Positions 52,441 through 63,600 of a stretch of 64,000 nucleotides of DNA are shown piece after piece. The DNA lies in NCBI RefSeq assembly GCF_030812775.1, contig NZ_JAUSTI010000006.1:299090-363089 (forward strand), in the 5' to 3' direction. Origin of the DNA: Paenibacillus tundrae (GTDB lineage: Bacteria; Bacillota; Bacilli; Paenibacillales; Paenibacillaceae). How positions within the stretch are numbered: the stretch's first letter is position 1; each line of letters begins with the position of its first letter. Position numbers and translations under genes: made by a program. The notes under the pieces were generated by a model that did no database searches, had not been told where the DNA came from, and saw only the letters and a program-made list of their open reading frames with translations.

Positions 52441-53217
52441 GTGTTAGTACACATTGTTCCCCGATTCGAGAAGGGGCGAATACTGCGTACCGAAATGTTA
52501 GAGAATCTTAGAGATTTTCCTCGATCTTTTCTCGACGTTAGATTTGAAGAATATTCAGATGGAATATTAACTGGCTTAAACGTAACGGTAGAAGATCAGG
52601 TTCTCATTGTAAGTAAAGGCATACTTAAGCATGCTGGTCGCCTTTATTTGCTAGAAGATGATATTTCGATTCCATATGTTGCTAATGATAGAGTCGCCGT
52701 ACTGAAAATGATATTTCTTGAGCCGACTCGAAGGTCTGATTTTACAGCACATCATGCGGAAATTGTATTAGAAGGAGAAGAATCATTAGGTCTTGAAGAG
52801 ATAGAATTAGGGAGATTTAAGTTAAAGCCAGGTGCACTTCTTCGGTCTGATTATCAGAATTTTGCGGATATTGCTACCGAATATAATACATGGTGCGATT
52901 TGCGTGCCCCTTACTCCGCAATTTTGGCGCCAACCTTGAGACCAGAAATTTTGCGTTTTTTTGCTTCTGAGATGTTGCAATTTCATTCTGGAGATGTGCC
53001 GGATCATGTTTTTTCATTCACCTGTTTGAATTCGGAAAGGGTATCTCGTCAGGTTATTGATCAGTATATACGTCTCAAAACGGGAATAAATTGCGTGGAG
53101 TATTCAAATGTTCAATTGCATAAACAATTGGCGATGATATTGGATGAATCAAACCGAAATACGAAGATAGCTGGTTCATGGATGAATAGCCGCAAAGGAA
53201 GAATGATTGTGGATTAA
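52441..53217 (+). CDS. Unknown protein of the injection-type locus
   Basis: A 258-residue soluble protein. The first 120 residues look like a small beta domain (ILTGLNVTVEDQVLIVSKGI; GRLYLLEDDISIPY), recalling receptor- or attachment-type domains of phage tail proteins, and the rest is helical (LRPEILRFFASEMLQFH). I know no family. GTG start with GGAGGAGG 8 bp upstream. It lies between the Hsp70-like ATPase and the chaperone-like gene and is probably a structural or adaptor protein. Confidence 0.58.
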   Translation: MLVHIVPRFEKGRILRTEMLENLRDFPRSFLDVRFEEYSDGILTGLNVTVEDQVLIVSKGILKHAGRLYLLEDDISIPYVANDRVAVLKMIFLEPTRRSDFTAHHAEIVLEGEESLGLEEIELGRFKLKPGALLRSDYQNFADIATEYNTWCDLRAPYSAILAPTLRPEILRFFASEMLQFHSGDVPDHVFSFTCLNSERVSRQVIDQYIRLKTGINCVEYSNVQLHKQLAMILDESNRNTKIAGSWMNSRKGRMIVD

Positions 53218-53240
53218 TTATTGGAAGGGAGGCGGCGAAG

Positions 53241-53867
53241 TTGCCTTATCTGGATGAGGAAATAGCCAAGATCGAAAAACAGCGAAGACAGGAATTACGG
53301 GAGAAAAAAGAAAGTAAGTCGCACAATCAAAACCTGAAAGAGAAACCTGTAATGGAGCAAGCTCCATGTCCGCAAGAAATTTTGGAGGGTGTCCGAAGTG
53401 GAGTCCTCTTAGTGGAAGGGGTAGAAGTAATATTTGAGAAAACTAGCATTATGCAAACAGGTATTAGTATGATGTTACCCCAAGATTTCGTACAAACTTT
53501 AGAAGATTCTGAACACCTTGTCTACAGTAACGAGAAGTTAGAAATGAATTTGATCTTACAGTGGGTTAAACCAATTCGTGCTATGTCGATGGGAGAATTC
53601 AAAGAGATTATGAAGCAACAGTTTCAATCTATAGAATTAGCTATGAATTGGATGGAGGACGGAGATATAACTCCGTGTGATTTTCAAACCAAGTATTGTG
53701 TATTTAGTAGTTCAGTGGCTAATGGGCATATATTTAACTATCAAGCATTTATAGAGAAAGACGACCACCAGCTTATTTTTAATGTAAATGGTAATTTAAA
53801 TCGTTGGAGCCATTGGAAACCGGTAGTAACAGGCATGCTATCTTCGATGGAGGTGACAGTTTCATGA
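53241..53867 (+). CDS. DcrB/DUF1795-like protein, possible effector chaperone
   Basis: A 208-residue protein with a charged N-terminal coiled segment (about 5-40) and a C-terminal alpha/beta domain (about 60-208) reminiscent of DcrB/PsbP/DUF1795: MMLPQDFVQTLED, QWVKPIRAMSMGEFKEIMKQ, then a strand ending NVNGNLNRW and helix VVTGMLSSMEV. DUF1795 proteins (EagR) are chaperones for hydrophobic segments of PAAR/VgrG-RHS effectors in type VI systems, which fits the effector at 57672. The assignment is weak because of limited identity. The start is TTG at 53241 with GGAGG upstream; the stop overlaps the VgrG start (ATGA). Confidence 0.55.
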   Translation: MPYLDEEIAKIEKQRRQELREKKESKSHNQNLKEKPVMEQAPCPQEILEGVRSGVLLVEGVEVIFEKTSIMQTGISMMLPQDFVQTLEDSEHLVYSNEKLEMNLILQWVKPIRAMSMGEFKEIMKQQFQSIELAMNWMEDGDITPCDFQTKYCVFSSSVANGHIFNYQAFIEKDDHQLIFNVNGNLNRWSHWKPVVTGMLSSMEVTVS

Positions 53868-55393
53868 GTTCAGAAGCTTTAACCTACGAAAATATTAAAA
53901 TAACACCATTTGACCAAATGAGGCTGGAGCAATTCTCAATTGAACAGAAGGTAAACGAGCATGGAAAGGTAACGTTATCGGGAACAATTACTAAAGAGCA
54001 ACATGATGAGTATATGCAGTCCGTGCAATCACTTACTCCAGTAAATGTGCAACAAGTCATGGAAAATGGGAATACGAAAAAGTTGTTCTGTGGTTTGATT
54101 ACAATGTTAGAAATGCGTAAGGTACAGGATGTCTACTATTTACAGGCTGAAGCCCATACGTATTCATATATGCTAGACCTCAAGCGTAATACTCGTTCAT
54201 TTCAAAACCCCTCACTTAATTATAACGCGCTAGCTAGGGAAGTTGGTAAAAGCTATAAAGGATATGACGTCATATACGCTGTAGGACGGGATGATAGTAT
54301 TGGAAAGTTTGTTCTACAATATTATGAAACGGACTGGACTTTTTTGAAGCGAATGGCGGCCCGTATGAATACAGTATTATTACCAGCAGCGCATCTGGAC
54401 AGTGTGAAAATTTACTTTGGTGTACCTGACGATGATTCAGATGAGCAACTGGAAAACTATAACTATGTCGTCAAAAAAGATATGTCCTCTTACCTTTCAC
54501 AATCTCGAAACAGTAGTTCTACCATCCATGAATCTGACTTTGTACATTATGAAGTGACAACTCATCGCGTTTTAAACCTAGGTGATGTAATCCGATTCAA
54601 AGGGCGCCCTTACTGTATTCAACAAAGTAGATCCTCCATGGAGAAGGGGCTTCTTGTGCACCACTATACGATAACGAGCCGCAAAGGTATGAATAAAGCA
54701 CCTCTCTATAATGAGAGTATACGTGGCGCTTCAATCGGAGGGCGCGTCCTTGCCATTCAGCGAGATACTGTTAAAGTCCATTTGGAGATTGACGGGCAAG
54801 GTCAAGAAAGCACAGCTTATTCTTTTCCATATGCCACTTCATATGCATCAGAAGATGGTAGTGGATGGTACTGTATGCCTGAGAAGGGGGATAGTGTCCG
54901 TGTCCACTTTCCGAGTACCCGTGAGGCTGAGGCCTATGCCATAAGCTCAGTTAATACCTATTCTGAGGAAAGTGCATTGTCTCAGCCAAGTGCATCGAAC
55001 ACAGGGAATCAAGGTGGGATGATGGTTGCAGCTGGAAACAGTGGTGGTTCAGGTAATGCTGCTTCCTCGGGTGACCGAATGGCTGATCCTAGCGTACGCT
55101 ATTTTCGAAATCCGGCAGGTATGGAAGTCAAGCTCACACCAGAAGATGTTCAAATATCAGCTAACAACGGAAAATCAATTATAAAACTAGAGGCTAATGG
55201 TGCTATTACTATTATGGGGCAAAAAGAGGTCTCTCTTCATTCGCAAGAAAATGTTCGTATTCGTGCCGAAAAAACACTTCTCTTAACAGCCAAGGATCAA
55301 ATTGTAATTAGTAGCGACAAAGGCGGAAAAGTTTCGCTGGATGACTCAGGTAATGTAACGATGGCTGGCACAGAAGTGTTTACCAATAGCTAG
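53864..55393 (+). CDS. VgrG-like spike protein
   Basis: A 509-residue protein with the VgrG layout: N-terminal gp27/phage late-control-D-like part (about 5-270; ETDWTFLKRMAARMNT is the typical DWxFLxRLAxxxG block), an OB-fold (about 285-370; WYCMPEKGDSVRVHFP), a Gly/Ser-rich linker, and a C-terminal beta-helix (about 425-505; EKTLLLTAKDQIVISSDKGG). It should form a trimeric spike at the tip of the tube. ATG 53864 overlaps the previous stop and has GGAGGTGAC upstream; an extra 20 codons upstream are not homologous. It is the standalone spike; a second VgrG-like module is fused to the RHS protein. Confidence 0.85.
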   Translation: MSSEALTYENIKITPFDQMRLEQFSIEQKVNEHGKVTLSGTITKEQHDEYMQSVQSLTPVNVQQVMENGNTKKLFCGLITMLEMRKVQDVYYLQAEAHTYSYMLDLKRNTRSFQNPSLNYNALAREVGKSYKGYDVIYAVGRDDSIGKFVLQYYETDWTFLKRMAARMNTVLLPAAHLDSVKIYFGVPDDDSDEQLENYNYVVKKDMSSYLSQSRNSSSTIHESDFVHYEVTTHRVLNLGDVIRFKGRPYCIQQSRSSMEKGLLVHHYTITSRKGMNKAPLYNESIRGASIGGRVLAIQRDTVKVHLEIDGQGQESTAYSFPYATSYASEDGSGWYCMPEKGDSVRVHFPSTREAEAYAISSVNTYSEESALSQPSASNTGNQGGMMVAAGNSGGSGNAASSGDRMADPSVRYFRNPAGMEVKLTPEDVQISANNGKSIIKLEANGAITIMGQKEVSLHSQENVRIRAEKTLLLTAKDQIVISSDKGGKVSLDDSGNVTMAGTEVFTNS

Positions 55394-55444
55394 ATGTGAA
55401 GCAGATCATCATCTTACATTGTTCAAGAGGAGGTGTTTCATGTC

Positions 55445-56578
55445 ATGAGACGGACGGAAGCTTTGAATAAACTTCATGAGGAATGGATTCCGCATAACAG
55501 ACCCATTTTCATTGGTGATTTGCATCAGAGTTTGGAAAAGGATCTAGAGGAACTGCACAAGAAGGCTCTACATGTGTTTACAGAAGGTTGTTCCAAAGCG
55601 CTACATATGCAAGCCATTGGACGAAAAGGGAAGATAGGACATATTCATATCACGTTTTTTAGAAATCGAATTATTCGGAAGGATTTTCGATGCAGGATCT
55701 ACTGGTATGAACAGGATCTCTATGCTGACTTGGTGGAGTGTTATATGGAATATGATGCAAGCTGGGCATTTCAACATTTAATGAAGTTTCATGCTTCTAT
55801 TTTGCAAGAGAGCAAAAAGTACATTGGAAAAATACTGGAGGCGGACTTGACTCTAATTATGAGGCAGGAAGCTTCACTCTACATGAACTACATTACCAAT
55901 TTATTTAGGCATGTTATAAAAGTTGCGGTAGAACAAGACATATTTCTTCAGTTGGATAAAGAAGAAGAACTGTATATTCGATCAGGCGAACACAAGGATT
56001 ACAATGAGTTGATCTACAAGTATGAATCCCGCTTGGTAGATACGGAAGATATAAAACAACGGCTTATCCCGAATGAGCATGATGAATATATACATGGTAA
56101 TTTCAGAAATATTGATTTGCAAGAGATTTATTTTAAATTAGTGAATCTCTGTTATGCGTATTTTACTAACACAAATCTGACGAGCAGTTTACTTGTAGGT
56201 TGCCCACTGATTGGTACCGACTTTAGGAATGCACAACTAACCAAAGCTAATTTTGGACACAGCCTCATTCATGGTGCAGATTTTGGGGGAGCTGACCTAA
56301 CTGAAGCACAGTTTGAGGAGGTTCAGGCAAGTTATGTAATGCCAACCATAGAAGAATTTCATATTCCACCGTTCATGCCTACCCGATTTGTAGGAGCAAA
56401 TCTAACGAATGCTGTATTTGTGAACGCTGATCTGAGAGGAGCTGATTTCAGGGGAGCTATATTCCACGGAACAAGCTTTAGCGAATCTCGCCTGGATGGG
56501 GCTCATTTCTGTGAACAGGATCTCAAATTAATACAACTGAGTCCAGAACAGAGAAAAGGATTAAAGATTTACTCCTAA
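55445..56578 (+). CDS. Pentapeptide-repeat protein
   Basis: A 377-residue protein. The first 215 residues are mixed alpha/beta with no recognised domain (IHITFFRNRIIRKDFRCRIY). Residues about 225-365 contain many A(D/N)Lxx pentapeptide repeats, such as TDFRNAQLTKANFGHSLIHG and ADLRGADFRGAIF, which fold as a right-handed square beta-helix. Function is unknown; the locus suggests a structural or accessory role with VgrG or PAAR. The start at ATG 55445 has GAGGAGGT 10 bp upstream; the longer frame begins at a GTG inside that site. Confidence 0.78.
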   Translation: MRRTEALNKLHEEWIPHNRPIFIGDLHQSLEKDLEELHKKALHVFTEGCSKALHMQAIGRKGKIGHIHITFFRNRIIRKDFRCRIYWYEQDLYADLVECYMEYDASWAFQHLMKFHASILQESKKYIGKILEADLTLIMRQEASLYMNYITNLFRHVIKVAVEQDIFLQLDKEEELYIRSGEHKDYNELIYKYESRLVDTEDIKQRLIPNEHDEYIHGNFRNIDLQEIYFKLVNLCYAYFTNTNLTSSLLVGCPLIGTDFRNAQLTKANFGHSLIHGADFGGADLTEAQFEEVQASYVMPTIEEFHIPPFMPTRFVGANLTNAVFVNADLRGADFRGAIFHGTSFSESRLDGAHFCEQDLKLIQLSPEQRKGLKIYS

Positions 56579-56622
56579 TGAAAAAAACTTTTCAAAAATC
56601 CTGATGCGATTAGGGGGCTAAT

Positions 56623-57159
56623 ATGGAATATTTTATCATGACTCAAGATCGTCAGCTTGATGAACATATGGTTCTATTCGATGGATTGAAATCAGCGACT
56701 AGAACGTTAGAGGTTCCAAGAGAGCGTGAGCAGGAAATTAAAGATTTTACGGTTGTTTATGTTGATGGCAAAGATAAAGTCATACCTGATTTGATTGATC
56801 GACCAGTCGTTTTTATATCCGACTCATTAAAGAAAGTTATTGAAATGTATGATGACGACGCTCTCTTTAAATGTGCTGTGCTTGCTCATCCAGTGGAGGA
56901 AGTGCAAAAAACGTACTGGTTGTTGCTGGTCGATCGATTAGAGTGTCTCTCTGACCTAACGGAGTATGATCCGTGGGGGAGACCGAAACGCATTGTTATT
57001 GACCGGAAGCTAGCTAGAGGACATGGCGTATTTCGCATTGCAGGTATTGATGATCAGCGGTTGGTCATTAGTTTAGACATTGCTGAAAGCATACTACGAC
57101 GTGATTTATGGGGAATAGATCTGGAACCACTACAGACAAAGGAGGACGAAGACATATGA
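56623..57159 (+). CDS. DUF1629/Imm11-like protein
   Basis: A 178-residue acidic protein matching the Imm11/DUF1629 pattern: MEYFIMTQD start, VVFISDSLKKVIEMYDDD, YWLLLVDRLECLSDLTEY, a basic RKLARGHGVFRI and VISLDIAESILRRDLWGIDLEP at the end. Members accompany PAAR or RHS effectors, as immunity proteins or as parts of the effector cassette. GGGGG is about 8 bp before the ATG. Its stop overlaps the start of the DUF4280 gene (ATGA), so the two are made together. It may protect against, or help load, the RHS toxin whose tip is outside the window. Confidence 0.68.
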   Translation: MEYFIMTQDRQLDEHMVLFDGLKSATRTLEVPREREQEIKDFTVVYVDGKDKVIPDLIDRPVVFISDSLKKVIEMYDDDALFKCAVLAHPVEEVQKTYWLLLVDRLECLSDLTEYDPWGRPKRIVIDRKLARGHGVFRIAGIDDQRLVISLDIAESILRRDLWGIDLEPLQTKEDEDI

Positions 57160-57632
57160 GCGCGGATAAGAGCTATGTTGTACATGGAGCCTATGCTCAA
57201 TGCACATTCGGAACACGACCCGCTAGATTGGTTATCCCTGCTAGTCACGGTGATTACATTCACGAACAACCGCAATTAAATGTTAATAATTTTCTATCAA
57301 TGACAAATGTCCGACCATTTGGTCTGTGCACAAGTCTCAGTAACCCCGCAGTACAGGCTGAGATGAAAAAAATTGAAGAAATTGCACCACCTCCAAAACA
57401 AGATATTGGTTGGTTTGAATCGTTGTTTACAAAAGAAGAGGACATTCCGCTGGAAGAATTACCGCCACCTGAGTGTGTAGCTATGTGTACACCTCAAGTA
57501 ATTGCACCTTGGTTGGATGGCAAAGATGACGTCAAGGTGGGTGCTGGAGATGCACTGCTTGATACTTGCAAAAACTATTGTATCTGTGGACGTGGAGATA
57601 TCACAATTCTTCATAACGGTCAGAGAGAGTAG
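57156..57632 (+). CDS. DUF4280 PAAR-like tip protein
   Basis: A 158-residue protein of the DUF4280 (PAAR-like) family. Diagnostic points are VHGAYAQCTFGTRPARL at the start, NVRPFGLCTSLSNPAV, CVAMCTPQVIAPWLDG and the end ALLDTCKNYCICGRGDITI, with several Cys that may bind a metal as in PAAR tips. Such proteins cap the VgrG spike and help penetrate the target membrane. The start is ATG 57156, overlapping the previous stop, with AAGGAGG 9 bp upstream. It is followed 40 bp later by the VgrG-RHS fusion gene, which lacks a tip of its own. Confidence 0.85.
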   Translation: MSADKSYVVHGAYAQCTFGTRPARLVIPASHGDYIHEQPQLNVNNFLSMTNVRPFGLCTSLSNPAVQAEMKKIEEIAPPPKQDIGWFESLFTKEEDIPLEELPPPECVAMCTPQVIAPWLDGKDDVKVGAGDALLDTCKNYCICGRGDITILHNGQRE

Positions 57633-57671
57633 TCTCATTTGTCGGGGATATAGGAAGGAGGAGAATTAATT

Positions 57672-60600
57672 GTGGAAATGGTTCATGCTGGTGTGATTAT
57701 TGATGTGCCTTGTAAACTGGTCAGGATTGAAGATATACAGATTATGCATCGAATGAATGAGCACTCTTACATGAAGATCAGAGCTGTCATTCATGAAAAG
57801 GGAAGCGAAAGTGCACATGAACTTAATACAGAGGACAAAGTGAAAGCCTACATATTATCTGAAGATGGTCGAGAAAAAGAAACATGCTTGTTTACCGGAA
57901 TGGTGCGTCAGGCGGTGGTTGAGCATGTTCAGGGGATATATTATTTGGAGTTGTTGGCAGTATCATATACATACATGTTGGATATTGAATGGAGGAAACG
58001 TTCGTATCAAAATCAGCAAAAAACATATGCTGAGATCATCCAGAAGGTGCTTGATTCTTATGCAGGTGCCTCCTTAATCAATACGATACCGGATACGGTA
58101 ACGGGGCAGATGTTATTGCAGTATGAGGAAACAGACTGGGAGTTCATTCTTCGCCTTGCTTCCAGATTGGGTACGGTAATCGTTCCTTTAGTTGATGGTG
58201 GGCCTGCGATTTCATTTGGAATACCGCAGGAAATTGTGAAAAACGAATTAGCATTCGAGGCGTATACGATGCAAACTCGTTATAATCCTCATCGTGAAAC
58301 ACAGGAGGTTCGCTATCATATTCAGAGTAGGCAAGTTTATCGGCTTGGCAATCAAACGGAAATTCAACGTCGTCCCTTTGTGGTCTACGAGATTGAGACG
58401 AGCGTAATTCATGGTGAATTAATCCACACCTACACTCTTCTATCCAAGTCTGAAGCTAAATTGACTAAAATCTTACCTTATAACATAAAAGGGCTATCAC
58501 TTGAAGGTAAAATCACAAAAATATCCCGCAACAAGATTCAATTGCATCTGGACATAGATAAGGAAGCAGAAGCGGATAACGCCTGCTGGTTCCCTTACTC
58601 GACAGGTATGGATAATCAGAGTGCATATATGATGCCAAAGCCCGGATCGCCGGTGAAATTACATTTTCCCAAACCATCCGAAAAAAGCGCCATTGCAACG
58701 AGTTCAGTTCGCCGGGGCGTAGAACAGACCAAGTACAGCCAAAAGTCGTCCAATCCTGCAATCAAATCATTAACAAACGACTCGGATCAAGAGATGAAGT
58801 TAACAGGGGAAGACATCGTATTTGCCGCAGATTCGGCGGAAACCGTCAAGTTGAGATTGGCAGGTGATGGTTCTATTGAAATATTGGCGAATACGGATAT
58901 ATCCATTATAGCAATGGAAGACTTTCTGATTGATGCTAAAGGAGAGGTTCCTGCCCCTAAGCAGATTGAAATGAGCGCTGCTGAGATGGTGGCTATTTCA
59001 AGGAGTCCAATGGAAGGAATCAACTTAGATCAATACATTTATATCGCTGATGTTGCGGATGTTCAAGCAGCAGTCATCTATTATGAGGGCACGCCAGGAA
59101 AACCACCAATAGATTCTTTTGACGATTCAGAGCTTCTCGCCCAAGATAAAAGTTTGATGGAAGAAATCAACGGGAATGCTCTTGCATATCGGCAGGCACT
59201 CGTTAGCAAAATGGAGGCGGGGAAAAGTAAGGTTGGGTTTGGTAAAATTGCTATGTTGATCGGTGCAGCTGCCGTGGGTGTTGCAGCAATCGTGCTGACA
59301 GGAGGGGCAGCAACACCATTAGTAATAGCAGCAGGAACCACACTTGTTGCGGGTACAGCGACCATGTTTATAGCAGGTGCTGAGAGGGCAGAGGGAAGCC
59401 AGGATATTGCTAAAGCCAGAATAGGCGACTTGTCTCAATCTGAAAATTTTATTAGAGATAAGTTATTGGGAGAAAACGCCGAACTTTACGATATGATCAA
59501 ATATGGATCAGTCATCGTATCTATAGGGGGAGTCGCCGTTTTGACCGGAGGTGGAGCTTCTGCATTAATACTGCCTTCTATTGGTGGTGGAGTGAATGTT
59601 GGAATCACGGCAATTTTCGATCCTGCGTTGCAACCCGGAGAAACATTAATCGGTCACTATCTAAAAAGCTTCCAAAATGGTTTTTTGAGTGGCGCCATGG
59701 TGGGGAAATTTATGTCTGGGATCAAATGCGGAACGGGTTTCATTAATTTTGCTAATATCTACGGTAGAGCAGTAGCGGGTGGAACAATTAGCGGCATGAC
59801 ACAGGATTTGATGAATACAGGACACACGAGTTTCACTTCAAATCTGGCAAGCAACGCGGTGAGTGGGATCTTCTCATTTACTGGTAAAAATAAGCTGACG
59901 GATTATGTTTCCTCTGTAGTTGGAGGTATGAGTGGAGCCATGGCAGAGGACTTATGGCGAAACGGAAATGTCAACCAGTCCCTAACATGGGATACGTTAA
60001 AGAAAGTGTCGGTTGCAAGCCTTGCTACTATGGTAAAAACGGGTGATCCAGTAGATGTTACTCGAGGTGGATTTCATTATTTTGCTAAAGATATGATCCT
60101 GCTTGATATTGGCTCCCCTATCGAAATGACACGGAACTATAACTCACTGTATCCAGTTAGGGGATTGACAGGAAGAGGTTTTATTTTTACATATGATTCC
60201 TATCTTAATCGAGAGGAAGATCGGATATATGTCATTTGTCCGGATAGCCATTACGAAAGATTTACGCTTCGTGAAGGCTCCTGGGTAAATGAAATTGCAG
60301 GTAAGCAAGATTATCGTCTTATTGAGCGTGAGGCTGCACAGGGATATTTGCTGATTGGGCCAGAACGGGAAACGTACGAGTATGACGAGACAGGGCGTTT
60401 ACAGAGCATTGCTGATCGTTCAGGAAACCGGACACGATTGGAGTACAATAACAACGGCATTTGTCGTCTGATTGCACCAGGTGGTAAGTCTGTCTTGATG
60501 GAGTGCAAGGATGGCTTGTTAATGAGGCTGACTGATAATATCGGTAGAACCGTGAATTATGAATATGATGGTGACCTTCTCATACAAGTAACTTATCCGA

Positions 60601-63600
60601 ACAAAGGGATAATCCGGTATACGTATACCGAAGAGGGTTATCTTGAAAGCATAACGGATCAGAACGGCAATACCTATGTAACTAATACTTATGATGCTGT
60701 AGGTAGAGTCATTCGGCAACGTGATGCTTACGATCAACTGACCGATATCAAGTATAACGATGTTGATCGTGAAACGACTTTTATTTTTCATGCAACAAAT
60801 GTCGTGGAGAAGTACCGCTATAACACTGATTATCTTGTAACTGATATCATCTATCAGGACGGGACACAGGAATCCTTTGAGTATGATGCCTATCAATTCA
60901 AATGTGCTCATACCGATACAGGTGGCCGGACCACACGCTGGGAATATGATATCCATGGTCAGCTGTTGACGGAGATTGCAGCGGATGGCACACAGCATAG
61001 TCAGATCTATGATGAACAACTCAACCGAATCTCCGTATCGGTCAATAACATCGTGGAAAAGACGTATGCCTATGACATGTTCGGGCGCGTGTTGGAAGAG
61101 ACGCAAGTGATCGACGCCAAGCGCCGAGCTGTCACGGCCTATACCTATGATGAACAGGGAAGAATTCTCACCCGCCAGGATGCGCTTGGTCACTTGACTA
61201 CGTATGGATATGAAACTATTCATTCCGATTCACCATCTTATGTTAAGGATGCCGAAGGTCAGGAGTACCGTTATACATTCGATGATGCGGCTCGGATTAC
61301 TGGGATTACAACGGCATATGGAACGGTTGAGTTCGAATATAACGACCTGAACAAAAGAACCCGGATAGTTGATGCTGAAGGCAATACTACATTAATGTTC
61401 TACGACAAGATGGGTAACATGATCAAGCAAGTGAAACCTAATGATTACGTGGAGCGGATCGACAACGGCAAAGGAACCGAGTATCGTTACGATGCGTTAG
61501 ATCATCTGATTCGTATCACTGATCCGCTTCAGCAAACCCGTAGGTACCACTACGACATGTACGATCATGTACTTAAAGAAGTAGAACCGAACCAATATGA
61601 TCCGGTATTAGATGATGGTCAAGGAACAGAGCATGTGTATGATCATCGTGGCAATCGAATTGAGACCAGGCTACCAGACGGAGGAATTCAGCGCTTCAAA
61701 TATGATACTGCCGGCAACCTTGTAAAATCCATCGGTCCAGGTCAGTATGACTCGGCGACGGATGATGGTCCGGGAACGGAATATGAGTATGATGCTATGG
61801 GTCGTCTGATTCAAGTAACCAATTCGGAAGGATATATTGAAAGACGTTATGCATACGATTCCGCAGGGCGGATCGTCAAAGAAATGAATGGCAAAGCAGT
61901 AGATAGCGCAGAACATGATAATGAACGGTTCGGTACGTTGTATGTATATAATACAGCAGGATGGCTAATTGAAAAGAGAGAACCTGTTCAAGAAGAGATA
62001 TCCTCTGAGAATGTGATGTACTGCTTGTCTCGTTATGAGTATGATCTTGTCGGAAATCTAGTAAAAGAGCAACGAACTTCCGAATTCGTCTCACGTGAGG
62101 GATATCCAGACACGTATCATGGAATTTCGTACACCTATGATCGTAATCATCGCGTAATTCATATTACAGATGACAAGGGAGCGGATATTCAATATACGTA
62201 CGATTGCCTGAATCAGCGGACTTCTGAACGATATAAGTTGAGCGAGGGTAAGGAGCGTCATATCCGTTACGAATATGACAAGGCAGGAAGGCTGGTACGT
62301 CAGCTTGACCTCATAGACGGGGAAGACCTGCGCGAAGAGCGTCAGGGAACGGTTATGGCAGAGACAAGATATGGGTATGACCGTAACGGAAACATCACGT
62401 TTATCCGTTCTCCCGAAGGATATGAGACCGAGATCAGCTACGATGGAACAGATCGGATTGTACAGATTAGCCGCCGGGAGCATACGGGAGCGAAGGCCAG
62501 TTCCATGTACCTGAAGTATGATCGCAGCGGCAACGTGACGCAAGAAACGGATACAATGGGACATGGGATACAATATGCGTACGATGTTCGGAATCGTCCG
62601 ATTCGTTATGTGGGCAAACGCGGTGGCGTCACCCGTCTGTTCTATAATGCCGAAGGGAAACTCTCTAAAAAGGTGACCCCCAGTCTATACGATGCAGCTC
62701 GTGACGACGGGGCAGGAACAGAATACACATATGACGTGCTAAATCGTCTAACCGAAATCCGCAACCCCTTAGGCGAGATTATTCAGCGCCATACCTTTAA
62801 CCGCTATGGGGAGCAAGAGATTGCCACAGCATATGGCATTGTTACGAGGTATACCTATACTTTAGCTGGACAGGTGCATCAAGTATGGGGCGCCGATACG
62901 GATCATACAGCGGTGTTGCGACAGGAATACGAGTATGATGCTGCTGGAAACATCGTAGGTATCCGTGATGGCGAAGGTAGGATGACACGTCGTACACTAG
63001 ACGGATGGGGCAACATTACAGCATTGACCCGACCCGACGGAACAATGGAGCACTACGATTATGATGTGGCAGGGAATGTAATTCGCTCTACGGATGCGAA
63101 AGGGCAGGCAACCCAGTATGCATATAATTCCTTAGGTGAAGTGTCCGCGATTACTGGGCCAGACGGCCTTCCGATCACATATCAGTATGACCGCGAAGGT
63201 CGCCTAGCTCGTCAGCAAGATCGGAACCAGCATGTACTGGACATGGCCTACAATTTCAATGATCAACTCATCCGCAGACGGGAGCTATCCAGCGGGGAGG
63301 AAGAAACGTATGCCTACCGTGAAGATGGCCTATTAATCTCGTCCGCAAATAACGAAGTGCGTTATGACTACGACTATAATGAAGACGGTCTGTTGACAGC
63401 CAAATATAAGAGCAATACAAAGGCAGCAGGGACTCAAAGCCAGGTACTTCGCTATGAATACGATTTAGAAGGCCAGACACTGACTCGCACGGATGCTGGT
63501 GGTACGCGTGTTGAATACGCTTATGATGTAGCGGGACGAGTTAGTGCTATTCGGCAGGGTGAGAAAGATCTAGCACAGTATACCTATGTATCAGGTAACC

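Noticed and set aside
60519..61223. 234-codon and other long minus-strand frames within 60300-63900
   Set aside because: They are mirror frames of the YD repeats in the RHS gene; repeat composition favours long antisense frames.
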